From: Xestospongia muta
Lineage: Eukaryota > Porifera > Demospongiae > Haplosclerida > Petrosiidae
Length of the DNA: 64,000 bases
NCBI GenBank assembly: GCA_963693285.1
Contig: OY848918.1
Coordinates: 3,973,876 to 4,037,875, forward strand
Direction: 5' to 3'
Shown: positions 36,841 through 48,755 of the stretch, in pieces
Layout: each line of letters starts with the position of its first letter
Position numbering within the stretch: the stretch's first letter is position 1
Position numbers and translations under genes: made by a program
The notes under the pieces: model-generated
Database searches by the model: none
What the model was told of the DNA's origin: nothing
What the model saw: only the letters and a program-made list of their open reading frames with translations

Positions 36841-37024
36841 GATTTTTATTAGAATTAATAATTTTTTTCATGATGCCTACTTTTTAATTAAATTATAAAA
36901 ATAATAGCTACAAAATAATAAATGCCAAAAATGTTTTCCATTTAAACACACATTCTAACTAGTAGTCAGCTATGAGCTCACACCTTAAATCCACCTTGTA
37001 TGTGTATGCATGGGCTTTGGTTCT

Positions 37025-39039
37025 TTAATCACTACAGCAAAAATAAAAGCAACAGCATACAATGCAGCACCAAAAAATAATGTTAAAAATTACACCCAAA
37101 ACACTTCCTACAGTAGCCTCAATAGCAACATCTGAGTTATGGTTACCACCACCTGTACAAAAAATTATAATTAATGCATGTGATATATTTCAATATACTA
37201 TATTTACACAATCACCTGGACTATCACTGCGGCAAGTAGTAAGTGTAGCATATGGACCACTGGTACGAGTTAGAGAGAACTCTATGAATAAAGAGGAACA
37301 TATGCATCGTTGTTGCTTAGTTACATACCACACTCCAAGGAGACATCTTCATTATGATTACAGTCATGATTTTCAGAGGATGGACAGCTTTCACAAGAAG
37401 AAAGACATTCAGTTGTTGAACTAGTACATCTAACATTGTCCAACCAAATAGGCTGAGAAATGGAGCCAGCACTAAAACAAGTACACAGTTTGACCTCATA
37501 TTATTAACTATCATTGAAGTTACACAAGTTTATTGATTTTTAAATCAATTACTCTATCATTAATTACTGATTTAGTTGAATACATTTGTCTATTATGAGG
37601 ATAAGAACAAAAAAATTAGCTAGGAATTTGTACACTCCCACTTAGGTTGTATATAATTTACATAATTTATACATGCACACACACAATATATATAATATTT
37701 ATAATAAAAATGGCTAAAATATTTATACACTACTTTGTTGATGTAGTAAGTGTATGATATTTGTAGTTTTCTATAATTTATATACACACAATATAATTAT
37801 ATTATGTGAATATATTTGATCCAATATCATATGTATGAGGGAGTATACAAGTACAATATCTTAATTGAGATAGTAGTTCTTATTATCATAATATTTTCTA
37901 ATGTACAGTAGTAAGTTATGATAGGCATTCTACTCAGAACTTCTTGAAATGGTGTAATAACTACTTATTAAAATTTTAATAGAAATATATGACAAATCCC
38001 ATAATTATTAAGATATTATTAATAATATAAAGATAATGAAAAAACAGAACTTACTAGATTGATGTATATTCATAACGAGAGTAGTCTGAATAACCCAGCT
38101 GTCGACAGGCAACATTAGCATCTGTTGCCCCAAAACTATCATCACACACTGTTCCCCATTGTCCATTACAATAGACCTCAAGACGACCTTGGTTGGAATA
38201 AGTTCCATTCACAATACGAAGTTGTCCTGAATAAGGATTACTATTCCAGATCTTAGTGGTATCTAAATGAGACATGTATTATTGTACAGTATTTGGTAAT
38301 AGATCATAATACTTACAACAAACAACAAAAGCATCACGAATGTCATTGTTACAATAAGTAGAGTAATGAGAACTGTAACTACACTGCAAGAGAACCAGGT
38401 AACTACTGTAGTAACAGTCAACATCTTCTAGTACACTTGAAGCATTGTCTGTGCCATAACTGTTTATAATATATAAATAAAACATGTCACATAGTACAAT
38501 ACAACTTATAATTAATTGTAAATCTCACATTGTTGTACTTCCAGCATAACCATAACTGAAGGCACCAGTAAAGGCCAATTGATGACATATCACATCAGCT
38601 TCATAAGAACGAAAAGAAGTATCATCACAGATGTTACCCCAAGTACCATCATAATAAATCTCAACTATACCCGAACTATAGGATTGAGTTGGTGAGTATT
38701 GACCAAATCTCATTAGACGAAGTGCTCCAATACCTAATAAATAAATACAAAGTTATTAGGACATTATGCCACATTATACTGTTAAGGGGCCTAATCTTTT
38801 ATAACCTCCTTTAATTCTTGACTAGACTAGGTTATAATTATACACATAAATATTGAAGGACAATATCAAAGAGTTATATTGTAATACAAACCTAATAAAA
38901 GTTAATCTCCATTTTATAAAGTGTCCATTATATTATTTTAATGGCTCGTTTAGTTACAAACTACCGTACCTTGTCCATTGATAGTTGAGAACAGAAAAAG
39001 AAATCCAATACAATAGATAAGAGTACTTTTCATGATCAT
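37025..39039 (-). CDS. Two-SRCR-domain transmembrane protein
   Basis: Exons in transcript order: 38970-39039, 38529-38733, 38317-38459, 38055-38262, 37329-37471, 37025-37152. Phases 1-2-1-2-1 all fit, giving 298 aa. Signal peptide about 1-23 ([16 protein letters not shown]). SRCR1 about 30-139 ([24 protein letters not shown]). SRCR2 about 150-256 ([45 protein letters not shown]). Each SRCR domain is split by a phase 2 intron, as is common in the family. TM about 270-290, followed almost at once by cysteines and the stop ([15 protein letters not shown]). There is no signalling tail. SRCR proteins are pattern-binding surface receptors; the ligand here is unknown. An ATG two codons later (39033) could also start. 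Confidence 0.87.
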
Positions 39040-39161
39040 TATTGCAGAACTGACACCAGTAACTTTTAGCAGACATTATATACGATCCTTGTCTCATGAA
39101 TATTCCAAATTATATAATTGTAATATTTTGACAATTTTGAAATATCTAGTACTAATTTTTA

Positions 39162-39532
39162 CGGAAGCCGAGAACGGACATTTCAATTTCTATTTCCTAT
39201 TTCTCCCGAGCACCTTCTCGTAGTTGAAAATTCTTATTAACAACCCAATTGATGAGTTCCAATTCCTTATTCAATGCTTGGCACGTGCGCTATTTCTAAG
39301 TTTTATTAGGCTTTTCTTGTTACTTAATAAAACGCAGAGCACAAGTACCACGAGCCGTCTCTTAGAATCGAGCGTTAGGGAGATGTTTATAATTGAGTTG
39401 GGTTCCTGATTTTTGTTGTATATTGTGATGTCCGCCCTCGGATTTCGTACAAACTGGGTTGTTAATTGGAATTTTTGAATGTGCGAAGGTGCGCGGAAGA
39501 AATAGGAATTGGATGTCCGTCCTTGGCTTCCA
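39162..39532. mobile_element. Non-autonomous DNA transposon with terminal inverted repeats and TA duplication
   Basis: The ends CGGAAGCCGAGAACGGACAT and, inverted, TGGAAGCCAAGGACGGACAT match over about 55 bases, including further in cctatttct and gcaccttc. TA flanks both sides (39160-39161, 39533-39534). This is the target duplication of Tc1/mariner-type transposition. The 371-bp body is clearly more GC-rich than the surroundings and has no transposase. Open frames at 39032-39223 and 39224-39409 are by-products of its composition. Confidence 0.85.
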
Positions 39533-40089
39533 TAAATTTAAACATTATAGTAAATGTCATAAATATGTTACCGATTATTTGACAATGCATGAAATAAACA
39601 AAACTTAGCATACTTAAGGATATTAATATTATAGAAAAATATTGAACAGCAGAGGCATATATTCATGAAGGGTATTTCATTATGATTAGCTACATTTCTG
39701 TGTGTTTTGTCTCAACATAAATTGAAGAAAGTAACCACAATTATATACTTTATAGATATTAACTAGACTACCTATAATACTACATATATACAATATATAA
39801 TCTGATGATGTAGTATACATATAATATAATATATAAAATTAACTAGACCAGACATAATAAATTAATATAACCTATAATTAGATATCTTTGATTATTCTTC
39901 ATAATATCCATGATCTTATAGTACATAGTAATTAACACATAAGATTCCATGAGACATTTAAATATATCATATATGTTATAAAGTACTGTCATGATTCAAA
40001 AAATAAAATGAAAATACAATGTATTCTCATTGATATTCTATAAGGACATCATTGACATGCTGCTTCATGTTGTCCTCTCTAGCGCTGCT

Positions 40090-40852
40090 TATACTAGCAC
40101 TTGTATTGAACTTCTCTCTAGGAAAAAGATCAATTACTGATATTATAGTCTTATATCCATTAGAGTCAGTGATAATAGTAACATTAGTACTGTTATAACA
40201 ATCAGAAGAGTTCTTTAAGTTACAACTCATCACTGTTGTATTCATAATAGGTTGAGTACAGAGTGTAATGGACTGTAAGAGAGTACGTCATAAGATATAT
40301 TGAAAGATAGTCTAATCACTTACTGGTGTTATTTCAAAGTGATAAGTTCATCATTATCTTGATGATATGTCAAATAATTGTTATAGACAACATCAAGTGT
40401 TTTGTCAATGAAAAGGAAATATGATGTGTTGATTAATGAAGCTATAAACAATATAATATAATATAATTATTATATTATATTAGTGGAGTCCCAGTATGAT
40501 TATAATTGAATGTTAAACATGTTATATTATAATAACAATACTCTTTATTAATGTCTTGTTTATTGTTTACATTAATATATTATAGTATTTTAACAGTTTA
40601 GTTAACTGGAAATACACCACAGTATGGAAATATGCTATCTCCATTGTTATAAAGTAAACAATAGTACAATGGAGGAATTTACAGAAGTATAAAATAAACA
40701 TTATCATTATATAGCTGTTTTAAACATTGTAGTGTTACTGTTCAATATTCCAGTCCCTGCTCCATTGATTGTAGTAATATTAAGTCTATATTCTCCATTA
40801 GTTAGGTCAATAGGACAATAAGTGTAGTTAGTAGTATAGATTACTTCTGGTA
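40090..40852 (-). pseudogene. Receptor remnants: FN3, exon 4, exon 5
   Basis: In minus-strand order: an FN3 piece (40718-40852, LTNGEYRLNITTINGAGTG), exon 4 (40326-40415, DKTLDVVYNNYL, with its acceptor lost and an in-frame stop) and the 5' two thirds of exon 5 (40110-40272, NTTVMSCNLKNSSDCYNS). Exon 5 is cut at NTSAS and joined to unrelated sequence. The order is that of the 30251-type gene, so this is one decayed copy. Confidence 0.7.
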
Positions 40853-41023
40853 ACAATCGAGGATATAACTGGATATCTTATGTAAACAAATTAGTAAATG
40901 ATAAACAATAACGTAATATACATAAAGTCAAAGGTCATTTAGTCTATCAAACTTATTCATCATCAACAATATGTAATATTTATATAGTCCTCTGAATAAC
41001 AATAGACTAGAGCAGCTGTTTCT

Positions 41024-41545
41024 TTAACATTTTATCACACCATATGAGGCACATATGTTCATCTCTAGTTCAGTAGTAGGTAGTGTATTAGTGATCATAT
41101 CAACATTCTCATATTGAGGTATAACTTGATGAGGAACAGTATCTGTTAGTAGATTAACAGGAGATGGTACAGTACCTACAATGGATAATACTATTTACAA
41201 ACTATTCCCACTGTTAGTATTACCTTGTCTCAGTGACTTAGTTCTTCCTATCCAATATATCACTATATGTACTAACTAGTACAGTACATGCCAGTAATAG
41301 AACCGACACACCCACTAGGTAATGACATATGTTACACATACAATATACTTACTGGTAACTACTGGAGTAGTTTGAAATATCTGTCCAATCTTATATTGTA
41401 AGTATACAAATGTATTGAACTTCTCTTTAGGAGGAAGATCAATTACTGATATTATATCCATTAGAGTCAGTGATAATAGTAACATTAATACTGTTATAAC
41501 AATCAGAAGAGTTCTTTGAGTTACAACTTGTCACATTGAATATCT
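41024..41545 (-). pseudogene. Receptor pseudogene: exon 5 joined to TM and tail
   Basis: The tail exon 41024-41175 is complete (PQYENV, CASYGVIKC-like end). The TM exon (41224 to about 41320) has lost its first bases and is fused to the intron after exon 5. Exon 5 (41353 to about 41540) lacks part of its middle. Exons 6 and 7 are deleted. Confidence 0.7.
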
Positions 41546-41950
41546 GCTGAAAACATCATATGGAAAGTTGGTCACATAATCTGCACATGACATAATATAC
41601 ATGTAAAATGGCTAAAATGAATGAATATATTGAATGTTTATTGTTAGTCTCATGATATATTACAATGTGTTAATAATGATCTCTTAAAACACAATAATTG
41701 ACTCAAACATTTGATCACATTACTACACTTGAACTAACTGAGTAATAGGTATATATGTGTGTATTGACTATATATGTGTGTATATATATCATAATAAGTA
41801 TATTAAAATTAGTATAGATACAATACAATGTTTTTAATGTTTCCATTGGAATGTTCACTACATTAGATTGTTGAGCTAAGTAAACTGATACTATAGGATA
41901 TGTCTCATGAGATTAACAGTTGATAGATGTTATACACAAACATAAAGTGG

Positions 41951-42200
41951 GTGTGTCAGTTATAATACTGGTATGTACTCTAATAATACTTTTAATAATA
42001 TATCAGATAAGAACTAACTCACTGAAACAAGGTACATTTAGCTATATTTTATATACACATTCATATATAGCTAACTACTAGATAGTTGACTCTCAAAACG
42101 AAAACTGTTGTCATATAATTATATTATTATGTATACTGTATAATGTATTACTGCAATATCTAGGTAGTCTAGTGGGTGTGTCAGTTTTAATACTAGTAAG
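41951..42200 (+). pseudogene. Two TM exon fragments
   Basis: 41951-42032 reads VGVSVIILVCTLIILLIIYQIRTNSLKQ-like codons up to an intact donor. 42164-42195 reads the first residues of a second TM exon (GSLVGVSVLILV). Neither has partners. Confidence 0.6.
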
Positions 42201-43475
42201 TACTAAATGACCTAAACAACTTTAAAATGTTAATTAATGAAGTGTTAACTGATAAGACACTCCTACTCTACTACCACACCCATTATACTGGTTGTTTATC
42301 TTAGTACTTTGTATGTGACTATAACACTGTAGTTGATTTATATATGAATTTCATAGTAACAACATCTTAACATTATAGTTCTAACAATTAGATAGCTACA
42401 TGAATAGTCAATTCCGTAGTACATTATTACATTAGTAATAAAAACTGTACGTGGTGTTTACTTTATTACATCAAATAATTTGTTACATAGATATAATCTA
42501 TATAACAATGTATTGGTTAAATTTAACAATCAATTTTATTCAATTTTGAGGATACTCTTAACTTGAGAATGTTAACAGTTTTTAATGTGGTATATTGTGG
42601 TTTATGAAATCAAAATAGTTCATTATTGTCATTTTATTTCTAATTATACTCTTCTAGTTCTACATAATATAGTCCAAATAAGGTCATAATAATGTAAGTA
42701 TGGTACTTTTGTATATAGTACACAATATAATGTACTAATAGACACAATACTGCTGTTATATAATATTACTGTATATTAATGTAATAAAGTATATATAACT
42801 TTAGCAATTGTGTTGATAATAAACTATTGTATATAGGATCATCAGTTTAGTGATTTTAAATATAATGTAGTGAGTACTACAATCACAACTGTTATATCAC
42901 ATGACAAATGTAATAACATCTGTTGGACAATTTGTTGTCATACCGCATATGTAAACAGCTATAGTTAGAAAAAGGACAATGTTGAAAAAGAACATATTAA
43001 GAATATTAAGACACTTTATAAGAATAACGTGCTGTGATTTTACACATTAAATGTCTCTTCAAGTGGACTGGGATTGGAGTGCCAGATCTCATACTCTTCT
43101 TACCTGTTCAATACTGATATGATAGTAGTAGACAATTCATATCTAGATACTATAGACATAAAGTATCTATATTTAGATGTAGTAGATAGCATTGTGTTAT
43201 CAATTGAAAAACAAATATTGATTCATTGACATGTCAGCTTTATATACCTTAGTATTATTGGAACTGACTTATAATTAATGGTCATATCAATTAAATAGTC
43301 AATGACAAAATTTTGCTGCTTTAAATTTGACAGATTATTCCACTAACAGGTCCTCCATGATAATTTGGTGTATTAATGTAGGACTAAAACAAAATTTATT
43401 TTCCGCTATATAACACATAAAACACTACTATCAATGTTATTATTCTTTTAATAAGTAATTTTATATCATTGAGAT
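42201..43475. other. Intergenic region, nothing recognised
   Basis: AT-rich sequence without spliced frames, domain traces or clear repeats. Confidence 0.5.
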
Positions 43476-43720
43476 GATGTCAACAGTCTCTGGCTAGTCC
43501 ATCTCCAGCAGTACCAGAGTATCCTTCTACATTAAGTGTTTATTCAGTAATACTGTCTCCAATTCAGAATGTGGAGTACTTGGCATAACCTATGTTGTTT
43601 TCAAAGTCTCCAAGATCCACTCATAGAGTGTTTGTTCCATTTAGTGTAAGATGATATACTTTATTTAAAGCTAACCAATATTCTCCAGTAAAATCATCAA
43701 AACTTCTTTTATAGAATTAA
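43476..43720 (-). pseudogene. Fibrinogen-related domain pseudogene
   Basis: The minus strand reads FDDFTGEYWLALNKVYHLTL, then VDLGDFENN, YAKYSTF, GDSITE and NVEGYSGTAGD. This is the first half of a fibrinogen C-terminal domain (consensus GNFTGEFWLGL..., YAKY, GYSGTAGD). At least three stop codons interrupt it. Paralogous relics are at 46800-47070 and 48240-48390. Confidence 0.75.
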
Positions 43721-44173
43721 AAACTATTTCTTATTGATAATGGACAAATATAAACCAATATATTATTGTTGTGTACTATGACTGAATTTATTATCATTGT
43801 ATCTTATTGATAAATATGTGAGGACTTAGTCCACAGGTTTAGTGTGATACTAAACAACAGACCTAGTGTAGTATTTGAGTTTGATACTAAATTCAATAGT
43901 GTTGACATTGTTTATTTTGTAAACAATAGATTGAAATTAAAAACTTCATTTACATTAAAAATCAATTAACTTAATTAAAGTTATCATTTATTAGTACTCA
44001 CTACTAAATAATATCATATTATTTAATATTAAAACAAAATTAATGTTATATGTTGTTCTGTAATGTTTAGTTAAAGAAAATGTATGATATCAATTTACTA
44101 TTATTCATTACATTAATTAGTAATGTCACATTTTGAGATGATGTGTTAAGAAAACATTGACAAATGTATTTAG

Positions 44174-44392
44174 TTATGGACAAGAACTAGGTCTTGTAGA
44201 TGGACAAAAGATAAACCTAGTTAGACCATTTTCTTTCAAATGAAATCTCTTTCCACTGTTATCATTTTGACAGCAGTATTGTTTATATAGAGAGGGTCCA
44301 TGTCGTCTCATGTTACAGTCATCCATACAGTGAGAGAATCTCTGTCTTATACCAAGAGTTGGTAACACTAACAAAAAGAAAAGAGCTGCCAT
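44174..44392 (-). CDS. Small secreted cysteine-rich ORF, likely first exon of a lost fibrinogen-related gene
   Basis: 72 codons with a signal peptide (MAALFFLLVLPTLG) and cysteines in CMDDCNMRRHG, YCCQ, FIFCP and SSC. Two paralogues lie at 47124-47312 and 47833-48040. In the third copy a donor (gtaagat) follows SSCP, so this was probably a first exon spliced to a fibrinogen domain. In the copy at 44174 the donor is gone and the frame closes two bases after SSCP. It may be a relic or a free small protein; with no homologue search I cannot decide. Confidence 0.4.
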   Translation of the reverse strand: MAALFFLLVLPTLGIRQRFSHCMDDCNMRRHGPSLYKQYCCQNDNSGKRFHLKENGLTRFIFCPSTRPSSCP

Positions 44393-44813
44393 TATAACTA
44401 GATGCTGTAAGTAATGTATATACTATGTTGTAACAGTGATGATAAAGTATGACTGTTTGATATGCTATTATGTACCACATCACAGTAGTGACATTATGTT
44501 AATATAATATGATGTACTATAATGTATTATATTGTGTTATTATATAATTAGTATGCTTTTATTAAATTAATAGCTTACATACTAAATACTATTGTTTGAA
44601 AATTGTTCAAATAATCCTTTAAAAATAACTATTATCAAATTAACATTTTAACAATCATAACATACCAGACTATGTTATTTATTTGACTAATTAAAGTTTT
44701 AGTCTAATTACTAAAAATATCCTTTTATAGAATAAGAGGTGATTGATCTATTGGTAGTTAGCTCCTCCTAACATTTATCAAATCACTCATACTCTTTTTT
44801 TAGTAAGTTAATA

Positions 44814-46419
44814 CTAGTCAAACTGGTCATACTTGTTTATACTAGTCAAACTGGTCATACCTGTTTCAGTTATTGCAATACTGGTCAGACTAGTCATGCA
44901 TGTTACTGAGGGTTCAATACTAGAAGTTGTTACAGTAGTTGATGTTATGTCACAATCATCAGAGAGAGAAAGATTAGCACTACGTGGTGATGACCCATTT
45001 CCATTATCAAACATCAATGTACTGTTATTAGTACATAATGATTGTGATATATTACCATTATAAAGACTCCAAGATCTACAAAAAGGGTTATTATTATAAA
45101 ATATAAAGAGATATTACTCACTCATTTGTGTAACATAACTCATATTGTTCCAATGTTATTTTGACTTGACTAAGACTCCAGATATCTTTATTAATAGTAT
45201 AGTTCTCTTGTATCCAACTCAATGAGAATTGACTGATATTATTATTAAGACATGTTGTAATTAATGTATTCTCAGTACTACTAGGAGAGTATATTGGAAC
45301 ATTATATAAACTACTGCCATTAAAATAAGGCCAGTATTTGTTACCCACTGGTACAAAATATGCCAAAGGTGATGAGGTATTTTCAATATGTAGAGAGAGA
45401 AGGATAGCATTAGGTGAGTTATCAGTACATGGACCAGGTCCAATAAATTGAGTTAATTGAAGTAAGAAACTTATAATTCTAATAAGAAAGAAATATATAG
45501 TATTTATTGATATATAAAGACTACTTACATTATATTTTCATCATTATTACATATATTCTCTTTATAAGTAGTAGGTGAAGATGATAGAGTAACTGGTGTA
45601 ATAACTTGAAGATCTAACATTGGAGATGTAGCCTGACGAGTTCCCCCATGTATATAGTTAGGACCACCAGTAAAATAAAGACATCCATTTGAACTATCAC
45701 ATTGACTAGATTTAAATGAGATAGTTGAGTTAATGAGATCCCAACCAGGAGATTCTCCATTATTAAAATCTTGTTGATAAATGTGTCGATAACATCCATT
45801 GTGTTGTAGAGATATATTGATGTTGTCTAATGCCCACACATCACAATTAGCATAATGTGCAAAGTATGTCTGATTCCATGCAAAACGTACTCTTTGATTT
45901 AACAGTAAATCATTGTTAATGATAATGTTATAAACATATGGTCCAACAGTTGATGAGGCAGTAAATGGGACAGTATATGAAGTAGTATTGTATGTTAAAT
46001 TAAGGAATGATGAGTTAATGGAGGTCACTGTGGGAATACGTCCATCATTTCTAGTTGATCTTCCAGCTTCATAATAGAAATAAAGTGGAACAACTGTAAT
46101 ATTGTCTATTAGTCCTTTTATGAGAACACCTTCATTTTGTGTTTCTAATGGTGAACACATATAAATATTATCAGGTGTGTATTTAAGAACTAGAGAGAAT
46201 TTTAAGTCACTAGAAAAAAGAGAGAGTGAGTGAGTGGTCAGTCATATTACAATAATTATATAAAATATACTAAACTATGTAATAGATACATATACTAATA
46301 TAATATAATAGTATTTAACTTACATACATTGTAACATCCTCTTCAGCTTTAGTTGACAGATAAAGAAGAGACAAGAGACAGACACACACATTGCTGATTG
46401 ATAGTTTTAACTTGTTCAT
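44814..46419 (-). CDS. Secreted protein with two reelin-repeat-like (jelly-roll) units
   Basis: Exons in transcript order: 46328-46419, 45529-46209, 45122-45478, 44814-45075, all joined in phase 2, giving 463 aa. Signal peptide about 1-26 (VCVCLLSLLYLSTKA). The order of motifs repeats the reelin subrepeat pattern: LYFYYEAG, RVRFAWNQTYFAHY, CDVWALDNINISL, YQQDFNNGE...GWDL, GCLYFTGG, TSPMLDL, then FSLSWIQ, DIWSLSQVKITLE, and SLCTNNSTLMFDNG. No TM follows. The C-terminus is Thr/Ser-rich (ITSTTVTTSS) with a short MTSLTSI duplication. A splice-like site (acag|gtatga) near the end could give another tail. The assignment is by motif order; a MAM-like fold is the alternative. Confidence 0.72.
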
Positions 46420-46799
46420 GTTACTTCTCTACAAAATAGTATAAAATAGTACAAATGTTAACAGAATATATACGGTTACTAATTAACGTGGAATTAACAT
46501 TTTTCTACTTCTTAAATGATTTCTTAGAAAGGAAGTTTATGTAGTTTGTGGGACTGCACTGTTGTAAATTCCACAGTGACACTTCTCTATTATAGGTCCA
46601 GCATCCATAAAATGTCATTAGTCTAACTAAACGGATGTCATACAAAATTCTTTTGTTCTCTGACAAATAAAATACTTGACTGTCAACTGTTTGATTATTA
46701 GATCAGTCATGAACCTGAATATATCTTAATATCTTATAGTGTATTATATACAAACTATATAGCTATATATATTTATGAAAGTAAATCAACATGTGCACC

Positions 46800-47312
46800 A
46801 GCTCTGTCTCTAACTACTTCATCTCCAGTAGTACCAGAATAACTTCATGTATTAAGTGTGTACTCAGTGGTACTGTCTCCAATATCGAATGTAGAATACT
46901 GGGCATAAGGTGTGTTGTTTTCAAAGTCTCCAAGATCCACTCATAGAATGTTTGTTCCATCTAGTGTAAGATGATATACTTTACTTAAAGCTAATCAAAT
47001 TGCCCAGTAAGGTTACCAAAACCTTCCTCACAGTCAACTCAGTTATACTTGAAATCAACAGATCTGACTTGTCTTCTTTGAAAGAGAGATATATTAATAA
47101 AATATAGACAATAAATACTTATCTTATGTAAAATAAGAACTAAGTCTTGTAGATGGACAGAAGATACACCTAGTTTGAACATTTTCATTCAAATAAACTC
47201 TCTTTCCCCTCTTACTCAATATACAGCAGTATTGTTCATATAGAAAGTGTCCATGTTGTCTTATTTTACAGTCAGCTATACAATGAAAGGATCTCTGTCC
47301 TATACCAGACAT
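46800..47312 (-). pseudogene. Fibrinogen-related pseudogene with its cysteine-rich first exon
   Basis: 47124-47312 encodes the C-rich first exon (HCIADCKIRQHG, EQYCC, CIFCPSTRLSS) without its signal peptide, and its donor is lost. About 46800-47070 is the fibrinogen domain start (DCEEGFGNLTGQF, LGDFENNTPYAQYSTF, GYSGTTGDE), broken by several stops. It is the same gene type as at 43476-44392. Confidence 0.7.
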
Positions 47313-47832
47313 ATTAATATATATATATTAATATATGTATTACACATATTACATGTACTATATATATTATTAATACATGTATTACAACTACTATATAGTA
47401 GTGTTATGTAGTATAACATTGAGTATGATTCTTCCATCTTTACATTTTAGATCTAGATATAGTACTGAGTAATACACTGTAGTGTTTATTGACCTTACAT
47501 TAGCTATAACATCATTATACAAACTCATTATTACAATAACTATGTCTTTAATTAGTTTAGAAGACATATTAAGTTCAATGTGATATAAACACTATAATGA
47601 CATTGACATTATACAACAGTACTAATTTCCTCCTAACACTTTAGTATTTAGGAGGACTGTTAATGGTTTCTCATATTGGACCTCTTGAACATTGATAATA
47701 TTTAATCAGTAAATAAACTAATTGAAGTGTACCCAAGTACAATACAGGCAATGAAAAATGTGTTAATTAAAAATAAATAGCTGCTTATCTCTCGTTAATT
47801 AGTTAAAAAGTCTCATTGAATACTTATCTTAC

Positions 47833-48390
47833 ATGGACAAGAACGAGGTTTTGTAGATGGGACAGAAGATACACCTAGTTACACCATTTTCATTCAAATA
47901 AAGTCTCTCTTCCCTCTTACTTGATATTCAGCAGTATTGTTCATATAGAAAGTGTCCATGTTGTTTTATATTACAGTCAGCCATAAAATGAGAGGATCTC
48001 TGTCCTATACCAGGAGTTGGTAACTATAACAAAAAGAGAATTCTCATTGTAACTAGTTTGTGGATTGATCATAACTGTTAAAAACTGGAGTGTTTCTATA
48101 TTATAGTATAGTTACATTATGTCAGTACTTTACCGTACTTTCATGTATTATATTGTACTATTATAATATGTACAAATTGATAGATTCTTACTTACTAATC
48201 AGTTATCTTATTGAATTGTTCACTAATCTGGTTTAATGTAGTGTTTATTCTTTTGGCGTAAGTCGATATATTTTGCAAGACCTAACCAAAATTCTTCAGT
48301 AAGGTTACCAAACTTTTCCTCGTAGTCAACTCAGTTATGATAAATATCAACAGATCGAATTTATCTCCTTTGAAAGATAATCCATCCACT
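47833..48390 (-). pseudogene. Third fibrinogen-related relic
   Basis: 47833-48040 is a C-rich first exon ending in SSCP with a GTAAGAT donor, but frame breaks occur inside. 48240-48390 holds VDYEEKFGNLTEEFWLGLAK, a fibrinogen domain start, lying upstream of the first exon on this strand. The order is therefore rearranged, or two relics overlap. Confidence 0.6.
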
Positions 48391-48755
48391 ATCTTCATCA
48401 GATATTTTAACAGTAAGAGTCAAACAATTAAGTAATTTGTCAAAGTAAATTAATTTTAGATGACAATTATAGCTGCTAATAATTCCAATATTATCATAAC
48501 AAATCTGCCAGTATACAAAGTGTTGTTACTGTTGCCATGACAACTACAAGTTTGTTTCCATATACTATACTGTGATCAGTTGATTACTTGTTGTATATGT
48601 CCAATGACTTCTTACTGAATAAAGTTCACAAATTCTCTTTAATAATATTATCATCAGTACATTCCTCTTGTCACATTCCTACTTGATTTATAGTGAAATT
48701 TGATTCATAAATTTATCATGATCAAATTATATAATATCAGCTGTATGATGTATTA

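Noticed and set aside
37062..37424. 120-codon plus-strand frame
   Set aside because: It is antisense to the last two exons of the SRCR gene, which have domain and splice support.
39032..39409. Two plus-strand open frames
   Set aside because: They overlap the SRCR leader and the transposon at 39162-39532; composition of the element explains them.
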